Shown here piece by piece: positions 1-6,844 of a DNA stretch of 27,139 nucleotides (positions are counted from its first letter, which is position 1; every line of letters starts with the position of its first letter). The DNA is from Enterococcus_G camelliae (lineage in GTDB: Bacteria > Bacillota > Bacilli > Lactobacillales > Enterococcaceae): assembly GCF_042685105.1 (NCBI RefSeq), contig NZ_JBHUMO010000028.1, forward strand, positions 1 through 27,139, written 5' to 3'. The notes beneath the pieces are model-generated. The model did not search any database and had not been told where the DNA came from. It worked only from the letters and a program-made list of their open reading frames with translations. The translations under genes and the position numbers were made by a program.

Positions 1-61
1 TGATAGAGATATTAATGCAAGCATAAATATTAAAACCGAAGGACTTTCGGGGATAGCTTAG
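1..61 (+). CDS. tnpB: TnpB (IS200/IS605 OrfB) C-terminus, partial
   Basis: Reading from base 2 gives DRDINASINIKTEGLSGIA and then TAG at 59-61. The DRD-x-NA-xx-NI motif is the last RuvC segment of TnpB-type RNA-guided nucleases and includes the third catalytic aspartate. Only these 19 residues are present, because the gene enters from outside the window. The stop codon lies about 65 bases before the transposon end, as usual for tnpB. Whether the complete gene is intact cannot be judged from here. Confidence 0.85.
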   Translation, partial: DRDINASINIKTEGLSGIA

Positions 62-127
62 TAAATTTACGACCGTTAGGACGTATTACCTAAGAACCCC
101 ACGATTTTAGTCGTGTGGAGTGTCAGG
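30..127 (+). ncRNA. Candidate omega RNA (reRNA) scaffold, 3' part
   Basis: In TnpB systems the guide RNA scaffold is made from the 3' end of tnpB and the right end of the element, and its guide is the flanking DNA. The three successive hairpins here fit such a scaffold, and the guide would begin at about 126-128 inside the VanZ-like gene. The placement is inferred from family knowledge. The 5' limit is unknown. Confidence 0.45.
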
Positions 128-498
128 TCTATTTGGTTTATACTGTATATTTATTTTTATTGTTTGTGGTCTTATTTGCTAAAGCAGAGCGTTATCGGTC
201 GTATTCATTTGATCCATTTGATTTTCTAATCTGGAATCGGCGCATTCTTATTGAAGCTTTCTTGAATGTTGTGTATTTTATTCCATTAGGCGGATTGTAT
301 GGTTTAAAGGCAAAACCGTGGGAGTTTTTGATTCTTTCACTCTTGACTATTCTAGGGATTGAAACGATTCAATATGTTTTTTATGTAGGAACATTTGCCG
401 TTAGTGATATCTTACTAAATTTTATTGGTTGCGTAGTGGGTTACTTATTCATTCGACTGTTGGTGAGCAACAAACTAAAAAAAATCAGGTTATCTTAG
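115..498 (+). CDS. VanZ-like membrane protein, 5' end replaced by transposon end
   Basis: The frame encodes 127 residues from a GTG at 115. It contains a first membrane helix (about residues 5-22), the VanZ-type motif NVVYFIPLGGLYG (about 51-63), a helix around LSLLTILGIETIQYVF, and a last helix around ILLNFIGCVVGYLFIRLL. VanZ-family proteins are small membrane proteins, some linked to glycopeptide resistance, but most have no known function. The only start codon in reach (GTG 115) is in the subterminal hairpin of the transposon and has no Shine-Dalgarno sequence. The native first codons have therefore been lost or displaced by the insertion. The body of the protein looks intact. It may be unexpressed, or translated as a short fusion. 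Confidence 0.7.
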   Translation: MECQVYLVYTVYLFLLFVVLFAKAERYRSYSFDPFDFLIWNRRILIEAFLNVVYFIPLGGLYGLKAKPWEFLILSLLTILGIETIQYVFYVGTFAVSDILLNFIGCVVGYLFIRLLVSNKLKKIRLS

Positions 499-530
499 AA
501 GGGTGAGATTCTAAGAAACCTGATTTTTTT
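478..530. terminator. Bidirectional rho-independent terminator
   Basis: The stem AATCAGGTTaTCTTAGAA / TTCTAAGAAACCTGATT has one bulged A and an 8-base loop. It is flanked by an A-run on the left and seven Ts on the right. It overlaps the stop codon of the VanZ-like gene and can also end the minus-strand dehydrogenase transcript. Confidence 0.88.
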
Positions 531-568
531 AGTAACTAGGAATCGGCTACTTGTCTAAAAGTGAAGCA

Positions 569-1603
569 TCATTTATCAATATAGAGATGCATTGGATAGG
601 TAAGATATTGTAAGTTTTCAATTTTTTCTGCTGTATAAAAACCAGCTGGGGCTTGAATGACAGTAGGAATACGATTGACGATTGTTGCACAAGTATGTGC
701 AACAGTGTCAGGTTTTTCAACAGAAAAAGTGACATCTGGTTCACCATATAGTTTCCAGTCACACATGTCACCATCTTCAGGACGATATACTTTACCTATG
801 CACTGCAAGTTTAATTCAATACCTTGATATGTTTTGATTGTGACAACAGCTGACATTCCTATTGCATCTCCTGCAGGAATGGTTCGTCCAAGTGTTTCCG
901 AATAGATGTCCTCGTTTAGTGTAAATGGTACACTTTTTTGGGAAATAGATTGGATGGTCCAATTAAATTTTGCGCACATTGCTTCACCCGAATTCCAAAT
1001 ATAAGAGGGGAAACTTTCTGCATGGGCAATTTCTTTTTCAAATTGATCTAGGGTATAGCCTGCACCATGAGCTTTCGCCAAAGCCAAACCATAATCTTCT
1101 ACATTATAGCTAACCGCGCCTTCTATACGGCTAATTTTATTTACGCCACCAGCAACAGTATAGACTAAATTATTCCAAAAAATATCTTGCATCCCACTTC
1201 CGGTAATGGTTACGCCATATTTTTTTGCTAATTTATCTAGATGATTGGTTTCACCGGCAGCTGTATTCCATGGATAGATGGCCTCTTCACATGTTGAAAT
1301 TACATTGACACCATGACGAGCACATATTTCGTAGAATGGATACATATCGTGGATATAGCTAAAAATTGTCACGACGGCGATATCGGCATCACAATTCGAG
1401 AAAACTTCTTCGGCATTGGCTGAAATTGTTACGCCTAGTGGTTTGTCAAATCCAGCAAAGGTTCCAATATCTTGTCCAACAACAGCTGGATTAGCATCAA
1501 TGGCACCGACAATTTCCGCACCATGTTCTAATAAATAGTGAATCAAAACTTTTGACATTTTTCCACAACCATACTGGATTACACGAATCTTTTCTTTTTT
1601 CAT
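569..1603 (-). CDS. NAD(P)-dependent amine dehydrogenase, 2,4-diaminopentanoate dehydrogenase-like
   Basis: This 344-residue protein has an N-terminal Rossmann fold (RVIQYGCGKMSK, with GCG at 12-14). It has the dihydrodipicolinate-reductase-like N-terminal domain and the central EEAIYPWN and GSGMQDIFWN stretches seen in the diaminopentanoate dehydrogenase (Ord) family. Known family members oxidatively deaminate 2,4-diaminopentanoate in clostridial ornithine fermentation. Length and start fit: GGAGGC lies 7 bases before ATG 1603. None of the ornithine-pathway aminomutase or thiolase-like partners is nearby, so the true substrate may be another amine or amino acid. It is transcribed divergently from a MerR regulator across an 80-base spacer, which suggests control by that regulator. 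Confidence 0.75.
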   Translation of the reverse strand: MKKEKIRVIQYGCGKMSKVLIHYLLEHGAEIVGAIDANPAVVGQDIGTFAGFDKPLGVTISANAEEVFSNCDADIAVVTIFSYIHDMYPFYEICARHGVNVISTCEEAIYPWNTAAGETNHLDKLAKKYGVTITGSGMQDIFWNNLVYTVAGGVNKISRIEGAVSYNVEDYGLALAKAHGAGYTLDQFEKEIAHAESFPSYIWNSGEAMCAKFNWTIQSISQKSVPFTLNEDIYSETLGRTIPAGDAIGMSAVVTIKTYQGIELNLQCIGKVYRPEDGDMCDWKLYGEPDVTFSVEKPDTVAHTCATIVNRIPTVIQAPAGFYTAEKIENLQYLTYPMHLYIDK

Positions 1604-1621
1604 AGCAATAGCCTCCTAAAT

Positions 1622-1652
1622 ATTGTAATATTATTCACAATCATAGTATAAT
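1622..1652 (+). promoter_or_regulatory. merR promoter with dyad operator
   Basis: TTGTAA (1623-1628) and TATAAT (1647-1652) are 18 bases apart. An inverted repeat ATTGT-N10-ACAAT (1622-1641) covers the -35 and spacer, which is where MerR-family proteins bind. The divergent dehydrogenase start is only 20 bases away. This is sequence-based inference. Confidence 0.5.
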
Positions 1653-1683
1653 GTCTATAGTAACTAGAGAGTCAAGGAGAAAA

Positions 1684-2538
1684 ATGGAAATGTTTTCAAA
1701 AATAAAAATTGGTGATATGGCAAAGCTTAACCAGCTTTCAATTCAAACATTGCGATATTATGATGAAAAGAACTTACTTAAACCTATCGAGGTGGATTCG
1801 GCAACGGGTTTTCGCTATTATTCGATTGAACAGTCATCATTATTGGACACTATTCAACTTTTAAAAGCACTTCATTTTTCATTGGAAGAAATTCGCTCTT
1901 TTTTATATGATGATACAAATGAACAATCACTAGAACAGTTATTGATAAAAAAGCAACTTGTGATGCGCGAGCAAATCCAGGAGTTAACGAATCAAATGCG
2001 TTGGATTAACCATTTTCAAAAAGGGAAGCAAATATTGGAGAGTACAGAAGGGGAAACAAAGATAGTTGTTACATCGTTCGCTCGTCGCAATTTTTATCTG
2101 TACAGAATACCTAAAAATGTTTATGAAATGTCGGAAGGAGAATATGAGTTTTATTTGCGATCGTTTAAGAATCAGTTGAAAGAGAAAGATTTTCGCGGGA
2201 TTTTTAGTTGTGTGGGAACAGTTATGAATCATCGCGATTTTTTGAATGGGCATTTTTCTTCGAAGCAAATGTTCTTAGAAAAGCAAATAATTCCTTTAGA
2301 GGGATTTCAAACATATGAAGCTAAGAATGGGTTGTATGCGGTGATGTATTGCAAAGGTTTCAAAAATGAATTAACTGTGCTTCACTACTTTCGTGAGGCT
2401 TTACTTATCGATTTTGCAGATGATTATCAGGTTGTCGGTGACTATCTTTGCGAGGTTGTTGATGAGTTTCCTGAACAAGCGAGAGAAGGCAAGCGAGAAA
2501 TGTTGATTCGAATGCAGGTACGAGTTGAAAAAAAATAG
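1684..2538 (+). CDS. MerR-family transcriptional regulator with effector-binding C-terminus
   Basis: The N-terminal MerR winged helix-turn-helix reads IGDMAKLNQLSIQTLRYYDE with the following NLLKP and GFRYYS. A coiled linker follows, then a roughly 150-residue C-terminal domain resembling BmrR/GyrI-like ligand-binding modules. The start at 1684 is preferred because AAGGAG lies 5 bases upstream. The upstream in-frame ATG at 1651 overlaps the probable -10 element. The protein is 284 residues. It probably senses a small molecule and controls itself and the divergent dehydrogenase. The ligand cannot be predicted. Confidence 0.85.
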   Translation: MEMFSKIKIGDMAKLNQLSIQTLRYYDEKNLLKPIEVDSATGFRYYSIEQSSLLDTIQLLKALHFSLEEIRSFLYDDTNEQSLEQLLIKKQLVMREQIQELTNQMRWINHFQKGKQILESTEGETKIVVTSFARRNFYLYRIPKNVYEMSEGEYEFYLRSFKNQLKEKDFRGIFSCVGTVMNHRDFLNGHFSSKQMFLEKQIIPLEGFQTYEAKNGLYAVMYCKGFKNELTVLHYFREALLIDFADDYQVVGDYLCEVVDEFPEQAREGKREMLIRMQVRVEKK

Positions 2539-2555
2539 TCTCAAGCTATTTTTTT
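2529..2555 (+). terminator. Terminator of the merR gene
   Basis: The stem AAAAAAATAG / CTATTTTTTT has a 7-base loop and overlaps the stop codon. Confidence 0.65.
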
Positions 2556-2588
2556 ACATTATAAAGAAATAAAATTTCTTTATAATGT
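2556..2588. repeat. Perfect 14-bp inverted repeat, AT-rich hairpin
   Basis: ACATTATAAAGAAA (2556-2569) pairs exactly with TTTCTTTATAATGT (2575-2588) around a 5-base loop. It directly follows the merR terminator. It could be a second terminator stage (GTTTTT follows) or a protein-binding palindrome. Confidence 0.6.
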
Positions 2589-2637
2589 GTTTTTAAAAGA
2601 AAAAATATTTCAAAATTCATTGGATTTGTGTTAATCT

Positions 2638-2661
2638 ATAAATGTAATCGATTACATTTAT
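2638..2661. promoter_or_regulatory. cre site (CcpA operator) in a 24-bp perfect palindrome
   Basis: The core TGTAATCGATTACA (2643-2656) matches the catabolite-responsive element consensus TGWAANCGNTNWCA at every position. The palindrome extends a further 5 bases on each side without mismatch. A TATAAA (2637-2642) that could be a -10 overlaps its left edge. It lies about 190 bases before mupG and implies CcpA control of the MurNAc operon. Confidence 0.8.
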
Positions 2662-2721
2662 CAAAAAAATCCTATTTGATCCGAAAAGATAAGAACGCTA
2701 TCAATAAAAACGAATGATTCA

Positions 2722-2766
2722 TGAAATTTTGTTTCTTTTTTATGATTTTATTAGTGAAATTTTGTT
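2722..2766. promoter_or_regulatory. Direct repeats TGAAATTTTGTT, candidate regulator sites
   Basis: Two identical copies of TGAAATTTTGTT (2722-2733 and 2755-2766) are 33 bases apart, about three helical turns. The second copy touches the -35 of the operon promoter. The first continues as GAAA-N5-TTTC, an imperfect palindrome. They are plausible operators for the nearby RpiR regulator, but this assignment is inferred only from position. Confidence 0.5.
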
Positions 2767-2793
2767 GTTTGTTTTTTTCTACAATGCTATAGT
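2765..2793 (+). promoter_or_regulatory. Promoter of the mupG-murQ-murP operon
   Basis: TTGTTT (2765-2770) and TATAGT (2788-2793) are separated by 17 bases, with an extended -10 TG at 2785-2786. Transcription would start near 2800. The leader contains a five-codon frame (ATG 2821 to TGA 2838) that overlaps the Shine-Dalgarno sequence AAGGAGG (2828-2834) of mupG. Confidence 0.6.
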
Positions 2794-2844
2794 ATAAGCG
2801 TGATAGAAAGGTAGACCAAAATGAATAAAGGAGGTTGATAAAGT

Positions 2845-3915
2845 TTGTATGGTTTTTCTTTTTACCTTAATAATGAGGTAGACCAATTATCTGAAAAACA
2901 ATTGGGATTAATGAAACAAGTGGGTTTTTCTGGTTTGTTTACATCGCTACATATTCCAGAGGACGATGCAACCCTGTACCGTAAAAGAATAAAAAAGTTG
3001 GGAGAACTGGCAAAGAACAATCAACTAGATTTGATGGTTGATATTTCTGGTGGAGCTCTAGAGAAGGCAGGTTTTTCCATTGATCATTTATCAGAATTAG
3101 TGACGATGGGGATTACGGGTTTAAGAATGGATGATGGCTTTTCCATGGAAACAATCGCTGCTTGTTCCCACCAAATGCAAGTTGGCCTAAATGCAAGTAC
3201 AATCACTGAAAGCGAGTTAACCCGCTTGCGCCAACTAGCGGCCGATTTCCAAAATTTATCCGTCTGGCATAATTATTATCCCAGACCCGAAACGGGTTTG
3301 GATCGTCAATGGTTTTTTGCGAAAAATGAATGGTTGAGACAAGAGGGATTAACTGTTCAGGCGTTTATTCCTGGAGATGGCGAAAAAAGAGGACCGTTAA
3401 AAGCTGGTTTACCAACACTAGAAGAACATCGTAATTGTCTGCCCTTAGTGGCAGCTTTGGATTTGGAACAATTAGGGGTGGATTTTGTTTACGTTGGTGA
3501 TCCAACGCTATCAGCTAAAAGCCTTGCTCAATTTGAGGCATGGCTTGGAAAGCAACGGATTCTTTTATCTTGTCAGCTTTTCGAAAATGCGAGTCAATCG
3601 ACAGTATTAGGTGTTCATTACAATCGTCCAGATGTTGCCCGTGATGTCGTTCGAAGCAGGGAATCTCGGCGGAAAAGGGTTAATGAGGTGCAGCCACTTC
3701 CACTGAGGATAAGAGAGTTAGGTGCGATCACTGTGGATAATTCCCTTTATGGAAGATACATGGGTGAATTGCAACTATGCAAACGAAATCTACCAGCTGA
3801 CGAACGTGTCAATGTAGTCGGTCGATTGGTTGAAGAGGATTGTTCATTGTTGCCATTTATTGGAGCAAATCAGGAATTTGAATTAGTTGAAAAGGAAGTG
3901 ACGACGCATGAGTGA
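2845..3915 (+). CDS. mupG: MupG-type 6-phospho-N-acetylmuramidase (DUF871)
   Basis: This 356-residue protein begins YGFSFYLN and belongs to the DUF871 family. Members characterised in Staphylococcus hydrolyse MurNAc-6-phosphate-GlcNAc to MurNAc-6-P and GlcNAc in the cytoplasm. The N-terminal part is a TIM-barrel-like domain (residues about 1-235, with MVDISGGAL, GLRMDDGF and VWHNYYPRPETG). The C-terminal part is a cyclophilin-like domain (about 245-350, with the DxxLYGRYMGELQL-type stretch near 300). The start is TTG at 2845, with AAGGAGG 10 bases upstream. No ATG in this frame is close. It is the first gene of the operon, and its end overlaps murQ by 8 bases, so the two are probably translationally coupled. 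Confidence 0.9.
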   Translation: MYGFSFYLNNEVDQLSEKQLGLMKQVGFSGLFTSLHIPEDDATLYRKRIKKLGELAKNNQLDLMVDISGGALEKAGFSIDHLSELVTMGITGLRMDDGFSMETIAACSHQMQVGLNASTITESELTRLRQLAADFQNLSVWHNYYPRPETGLDRQWFFAKNEWLRQEGLTVQAFIPGDGEKRGPLKAGLPTLEEHRNCLPLVAALDLEQLGVDFVYVGDPTLSAKSLAQFEAWLGKQRILLSCQLFENASQSTVLGVHYNRPDVARDVVRSRESRRKRVNEVQPLPLRIRELGAITVDNSLYGRYMGELQLCKRNLPADERVNVVGRLVEEDCSLLPFIGANQEFELVEKEVTTHE

Positions 3916-4813
3916 GAAGGTTTCGATTGAGCATTTAACTACTGAAAGACAGAATCAACACACGTTAAATTTGGATGAACTGTCTATTCATGAGGCTTGT
4001 CAATTAATGAATGAAGAGGATGCACAAGTCGTTCCAGCGGTTAAGGAAGTGCTACCTGTTGTTGAAAGTGTGATTGAACAAGTCATTTTAGCTTTCCGTC
4101 AAGGAGGACGCTTAATTTATATGGGTGCTGGAACGAGTGGCCGTTTGGGTGTATTGGATGCAGCGGAATGTGTTCCTACATTTGGAGTAGAACCAACAAT
4201 GGTGATTGGGTTGATCGCGGGTGGTCAGAAGGCGATGACGGTAGCAGTTGAAGGGGCGGAGGATTCCCTTCTTTTGGCCGAAGTAGACTTGCAACAGTTA
4301 CATTTAACTGCAAAGGATGTGGTGATTGGTATAGCTGCAAGTGGTCGTACACCATATGTGATTGGCGGTTTACGTTATGCTGAAAAAGTAGGAGCGACTA
4401 CGGTATCATTCGCGTGCAACAAAAAGGCGTTGATTTCGAATGAAGCCCAACTGGCAATCGAAGTTGATTGTGGTCCAGAATTCTTGACTGGATCGACGCG
4501 ACTCAAATCAGGAACCGCTCAAAAATTGATTTTGAATATGATTTCTACTATTAGCATGATTGGCATTGGAAAAGTCTATGGGAATTTGATGGTTGATGTC
4601 CAACCTACTAATGAAAAATTAATTGAACGAGCAAAACGAATTATCATGGCAGCTACAGAGGTATCTTATGAAGTGGCAGAAGACTATTTTGAACAAGCCA
4701 ATCATGATGTAAAGGTGGCTATTGTGATGATTTTGACGGGCTCTGATGCAGATCAGGCGAATGAAAGATTGATAGCAGCAAAAGGATTTATAAGACAAAC
4801 AAAGCAAAGTTAG
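3908..4813 (+). CDS. murQ: N-acetylmuramic acid 6-phosphate etherase
   Basis: MurQ cleaves the lactyl ether of MurNAc-6-P to give GlcNAc-6-P and D-lactate. The 301-residue length is typical. The SIS fold is evident from the phosphosugar-binding MGAGTSGRLGVLDAAECVPTFG (about residues 73-94), which contains the DAAE glutamate, from the VEGAEDS stretch with the second conserved acidic residue, and from GIAASGRTPYV (about 141-151). The gene starts inside the end of mupG and is followed 11 bases later by murP. Its product enters amino-sugar metabolism through NagA, which is not in this window. Confidence 0.96.
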   Translation: MSEKVSIEHLTTERQNQHTLNLDELSIHEACQLMNEEDAQVVPAVKEVLPVVESVIEQVILAFRQGGRLIYMGAGTSGRLGVLDAAECVPTFGVEPTMVIGLIAGGQKAMTVAVEGAEDSLLLAEVDLQQLHLTAKDVVIGIAASGRTPYVIGGLRYAEKVGATTVSFACNKKALISNEAQLAIEVDCGPEFLTGSTRLKSGTAQKLILNMISTISMIGIGKVYGNLMVDVQPTNEKLIERAKRIIMAATEVSYEVAEDYFEQANHDVKVAIVMILTGSDADQANERLIAAKGFIRQTKQS

Positions 4814-4824
4814 GGGGAGCTTAA

Positions 4825-6777
4825 ATGGCTGAAAATACAGCATACAAAAAAATGGCCGCAGAAATTTACGCTGGAGCTGGTGGGATGGACAATGTGGAAT
4901 CGGTTGTTCATTGTATGACTCGCGTACGGATGTCGGTTCGTGATGATACAAAAGTCAATGAAGAAAAATTAAAAGGGATTCCGGGTGTATTAGGGGTCGT
5001 TGATGATGAGCAATTACAAGTCATTGTTGGACCAGGTAAAGTAAACAAGGTGGCTCAAGAAATGGTCGCTATGGCTGGTGTGAAATTAGGTGAAACAATT
5101 CCTACTCACAATCACAGTGGCAAAGAAAAAGTTGAAGAATTTGCGGCACAAAATAAAGCAGCTCAAAAGGCAAAACAAAAATCAACACCGATGAAGCGGT
5201 TCTTAAAAGATATTTCAAATATTTTTGTCCCAATGATTCCAGCATTTGTTGGATCAGGTTTGATTGCAGGGGTTGTTGCAGTTCTTACCAATATGGTGAC
5301 AGCGGGATATTTAAGTGGGGACACTTGGAATCAGTTAATTATGGTGTTAAGTATTATTAAAAATGGGATGTTTTCTTATTTAGCAATTTATACTGGTGTC
5401 AATGCTGCACAAGTATTTGGCGCTACCCCAACAGTCGGTGGGATTATTGGAGCAGTTATTTTACTTACAGGAATGAATCCCGAACAACCTATTAAAAACT
5501 TGTTTACTGGTGAAGCGTTAGCTGCCAATCAAGGTGGGATTTTAGGTGTTATTCTAGCAGTCTGGCTGTTGGCACAAGTAGAAAAACGATTGCACAAAGT
5601 AGTGCCAGACTCAATTGATATTATCGTCACGCCAACCATCAGTATTCTACTGATAGGATTAGCAGAAATCTATTTAATCATGCCATTAGCGGGCTTCATT
5701 TCTGATAATATGGTGGGTGGAATTAATTGGATTTTGAATGTTGGTGGAGCATTTTCTGGTTTTGTTCTAGGAGCACTCTTCTTACCAATGGTTATGCTTG
5801 GTTTGCACCAAATTTTAACTCCTATCCATGTGCAAATGATTACTGAAACAGGTAGCACCTTATTACTACCGATTTTAGCAATGGCTGGTGGGGGTCAAGT
5901 CGGTGCAGCGATTGCGCTGTGGGTTCGCTTGCGCAAAGACAAAGAATTAAGTGAAATGATTAAAGGTGCACTACCAGTTGGTATTTTGGGTATTGGCGAA
6001 CCATTAATTTATGGGGTGACTCTTCCACTTGGAAAACCATTTATTACCGCGTGTATAGGTGGTGGTATTGGCGGGGCTGTCATTGGATTAATTGGTGGCG
6101 TGGGTGCAATTGCGATTGGGCCTTCAGGTATTCCATTGATTTTCTTAATCGCCAACCATAAATGGTGGGGCTACGTATTAGGATTGTTAGCAGCGTATCT
6201 TGGTGGTTTCATCTTTACTTATTTCTTTGGGATTCCTAAAGATCGTTTGGCTGCGGTACAAGAAACTAATCAAAATGAAAAACAGGTAGCAAGTAATATT
6301 CCAGCTGAGAGCAAAGCAAGCGTGCAAGAAAAATTGTATGCTGTAGCAACGGGAGAGGTCAAACCTTTGACAGCTTCGGTGGATAAAGTATTTTCGCAAA
6401 AAATGATGGGTGATGGGTATTTCGTTGTTTCAGACACTGGTGACATCTACGCACCTGTATACGGAACGGTTTCCTCAATTTTTCCGACAAAGCATGCGAT
6501 TGGTTTCGTGACAGAACATGGGTCAGAAGTACTGCTTCACATGGGTGTGGACACGGTCCAACTAAAAGGTGCGCCTTTCACGATTCGGGTACATGAAGGA
6601 GATAAGGTGACACCAGGTACTCTAGTAGCAACGGTTGATTTAGAGGCGTTAAAAGTCGCTCATAAAGCAAATGAAATGTTGGTTGTAGTGACCAATATGG
6701 AAAAGGTGAAACAGCTTAGTCCGGTATCCGCAAAACATGTTTCACCAAAAGAAGAAATTCTGACGGTAACAATTTAG
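4825..6777 (+). CDS. murP: PTS EIIBCA transporter for MurNAc or MurNAc-GlcNAc
   Basis: This 650-residue phosphotransferase permease has domain order EIIB-EIIC-EIIA. EIIB occupies about 1-90, with the phosphorylated cysteine C30 in VESVVHCMTRVRMSV. A charged linker leads to EIIC at about 125-470, with eight or more hydrophobic segments and the GIGEPLIYGVTLP motif. EIIA of the glucose/Crr type occupies about 500-650, with histidines H557 (KHAIGF) and H572 (LLHMGVD) spaced 15 apart, as His75 and His90 are in Crr. The MurP proteins of E. coli and S. aureus end after EIIC and borrow EIIA, so this one is self-sufficient. The GGGGAG ribosome binding site is well placed. The substrate is inferred from the operon with mupG and murQ. 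A general beta-glucoside PTS is the alternative. Confidence 0.9.
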   Translation: MAENTAYKKMAAEIYAGAGGMDNVESVVHCMTRVRMSVRDDTKVNEEKLKGIPGVLGVVDDEQLQVIVGPGKVNKVAQEMVAMAGVKLGETIPTHNHSGKEKVEEFAAQNKAAQKAKQKSTPMKRFLKDISNIFVPMIPAFVGSGLIAGVVAVLTNMVTAGYLSGDTWNQLIMVLSIIKNGMFSYLAIYTGVNAAQVFGATPTVGGIIGAVILLTGMNPEQPIKNLFTGEALAANQGGILGVILAVWLLAQVEKRLHKVVPDSIDIIVTPTISILLIGLAEIYLIMPLAGFISDNMVGGINWILNVGGAFSGFVLGALFLPMVMLGLHQILTPIHVQMITETGSTLLLPILAMAGGGQVGAAIALWVRLRKDKELSEMIKGALPVGILGIGEPLIYGVTLPLGKPFITACIGGGIGGAVIGLIGGVGAIAIGPSGIPLIFLIANHKWWGYVLGLLAAYLGGFIFTYFFGIPKDRLAAVQETNQNEKQVASNIPAESKASVQEKLYAVATGEVKPLTASVDKVFSQKMMGDGYFVVSDTGDIYAPVYGTVSSIFPTKHAIGFVTEHGSEVLLHMGVDTVQLKGAPFTIRVHEGDKVTPGTLVATVDLEALKVAHKANEMLVVVTNMEKVKQLSPVSAKHVSPKEEILTVTI

Positions 6778-6797
6778 GCGAATCAATTAAAAAGAGC

Positions 6798-6844
6798 AAA
6801 AACGATTCAAGTAGACAAATCTTTGTCACTTGAATCGTTTTTTA
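6798..6844. terminator. Bidirectional terminator between murP and the rpiR-type gene
   Basis: The 15-bp perfect stem AAAAACGATTCAAGT / ACTTGAATCGTTTTT (6798-6812/6828-6842) has an inner GACAAA/TTTGTC arm. The A- and T-runs serve both strands. Its right arm reaches the stop codon of the convergent regulator. Confidence 0.9.

Larger units (their letters stand above)
1..127 (+). mobile_element. IS200/IS605-family element, right end only
   Basis: This is the 3' tail of tnpB followed by a non-coding end. Three small stem-loops lie in a row: CCGAA/TTCGG (36-40/46-50), TTAGG/CCTAA (76-80/89-93), and the subterminal hairpin CACGA/TCGTG (100-104/111-115), which extends to CCCCACGA/TCGTGTGG with one mismatch. 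The hairpin is followed by GAGTGTCA. A subterminal hairpin with no terminal inverted repeat, next to a tnpB end, is the known right-end layout of IS200/IS605 elements. The exact outer boundary, near 125-127, is inferred. The rest of the element lies outside the window. Confidence 0.75.
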
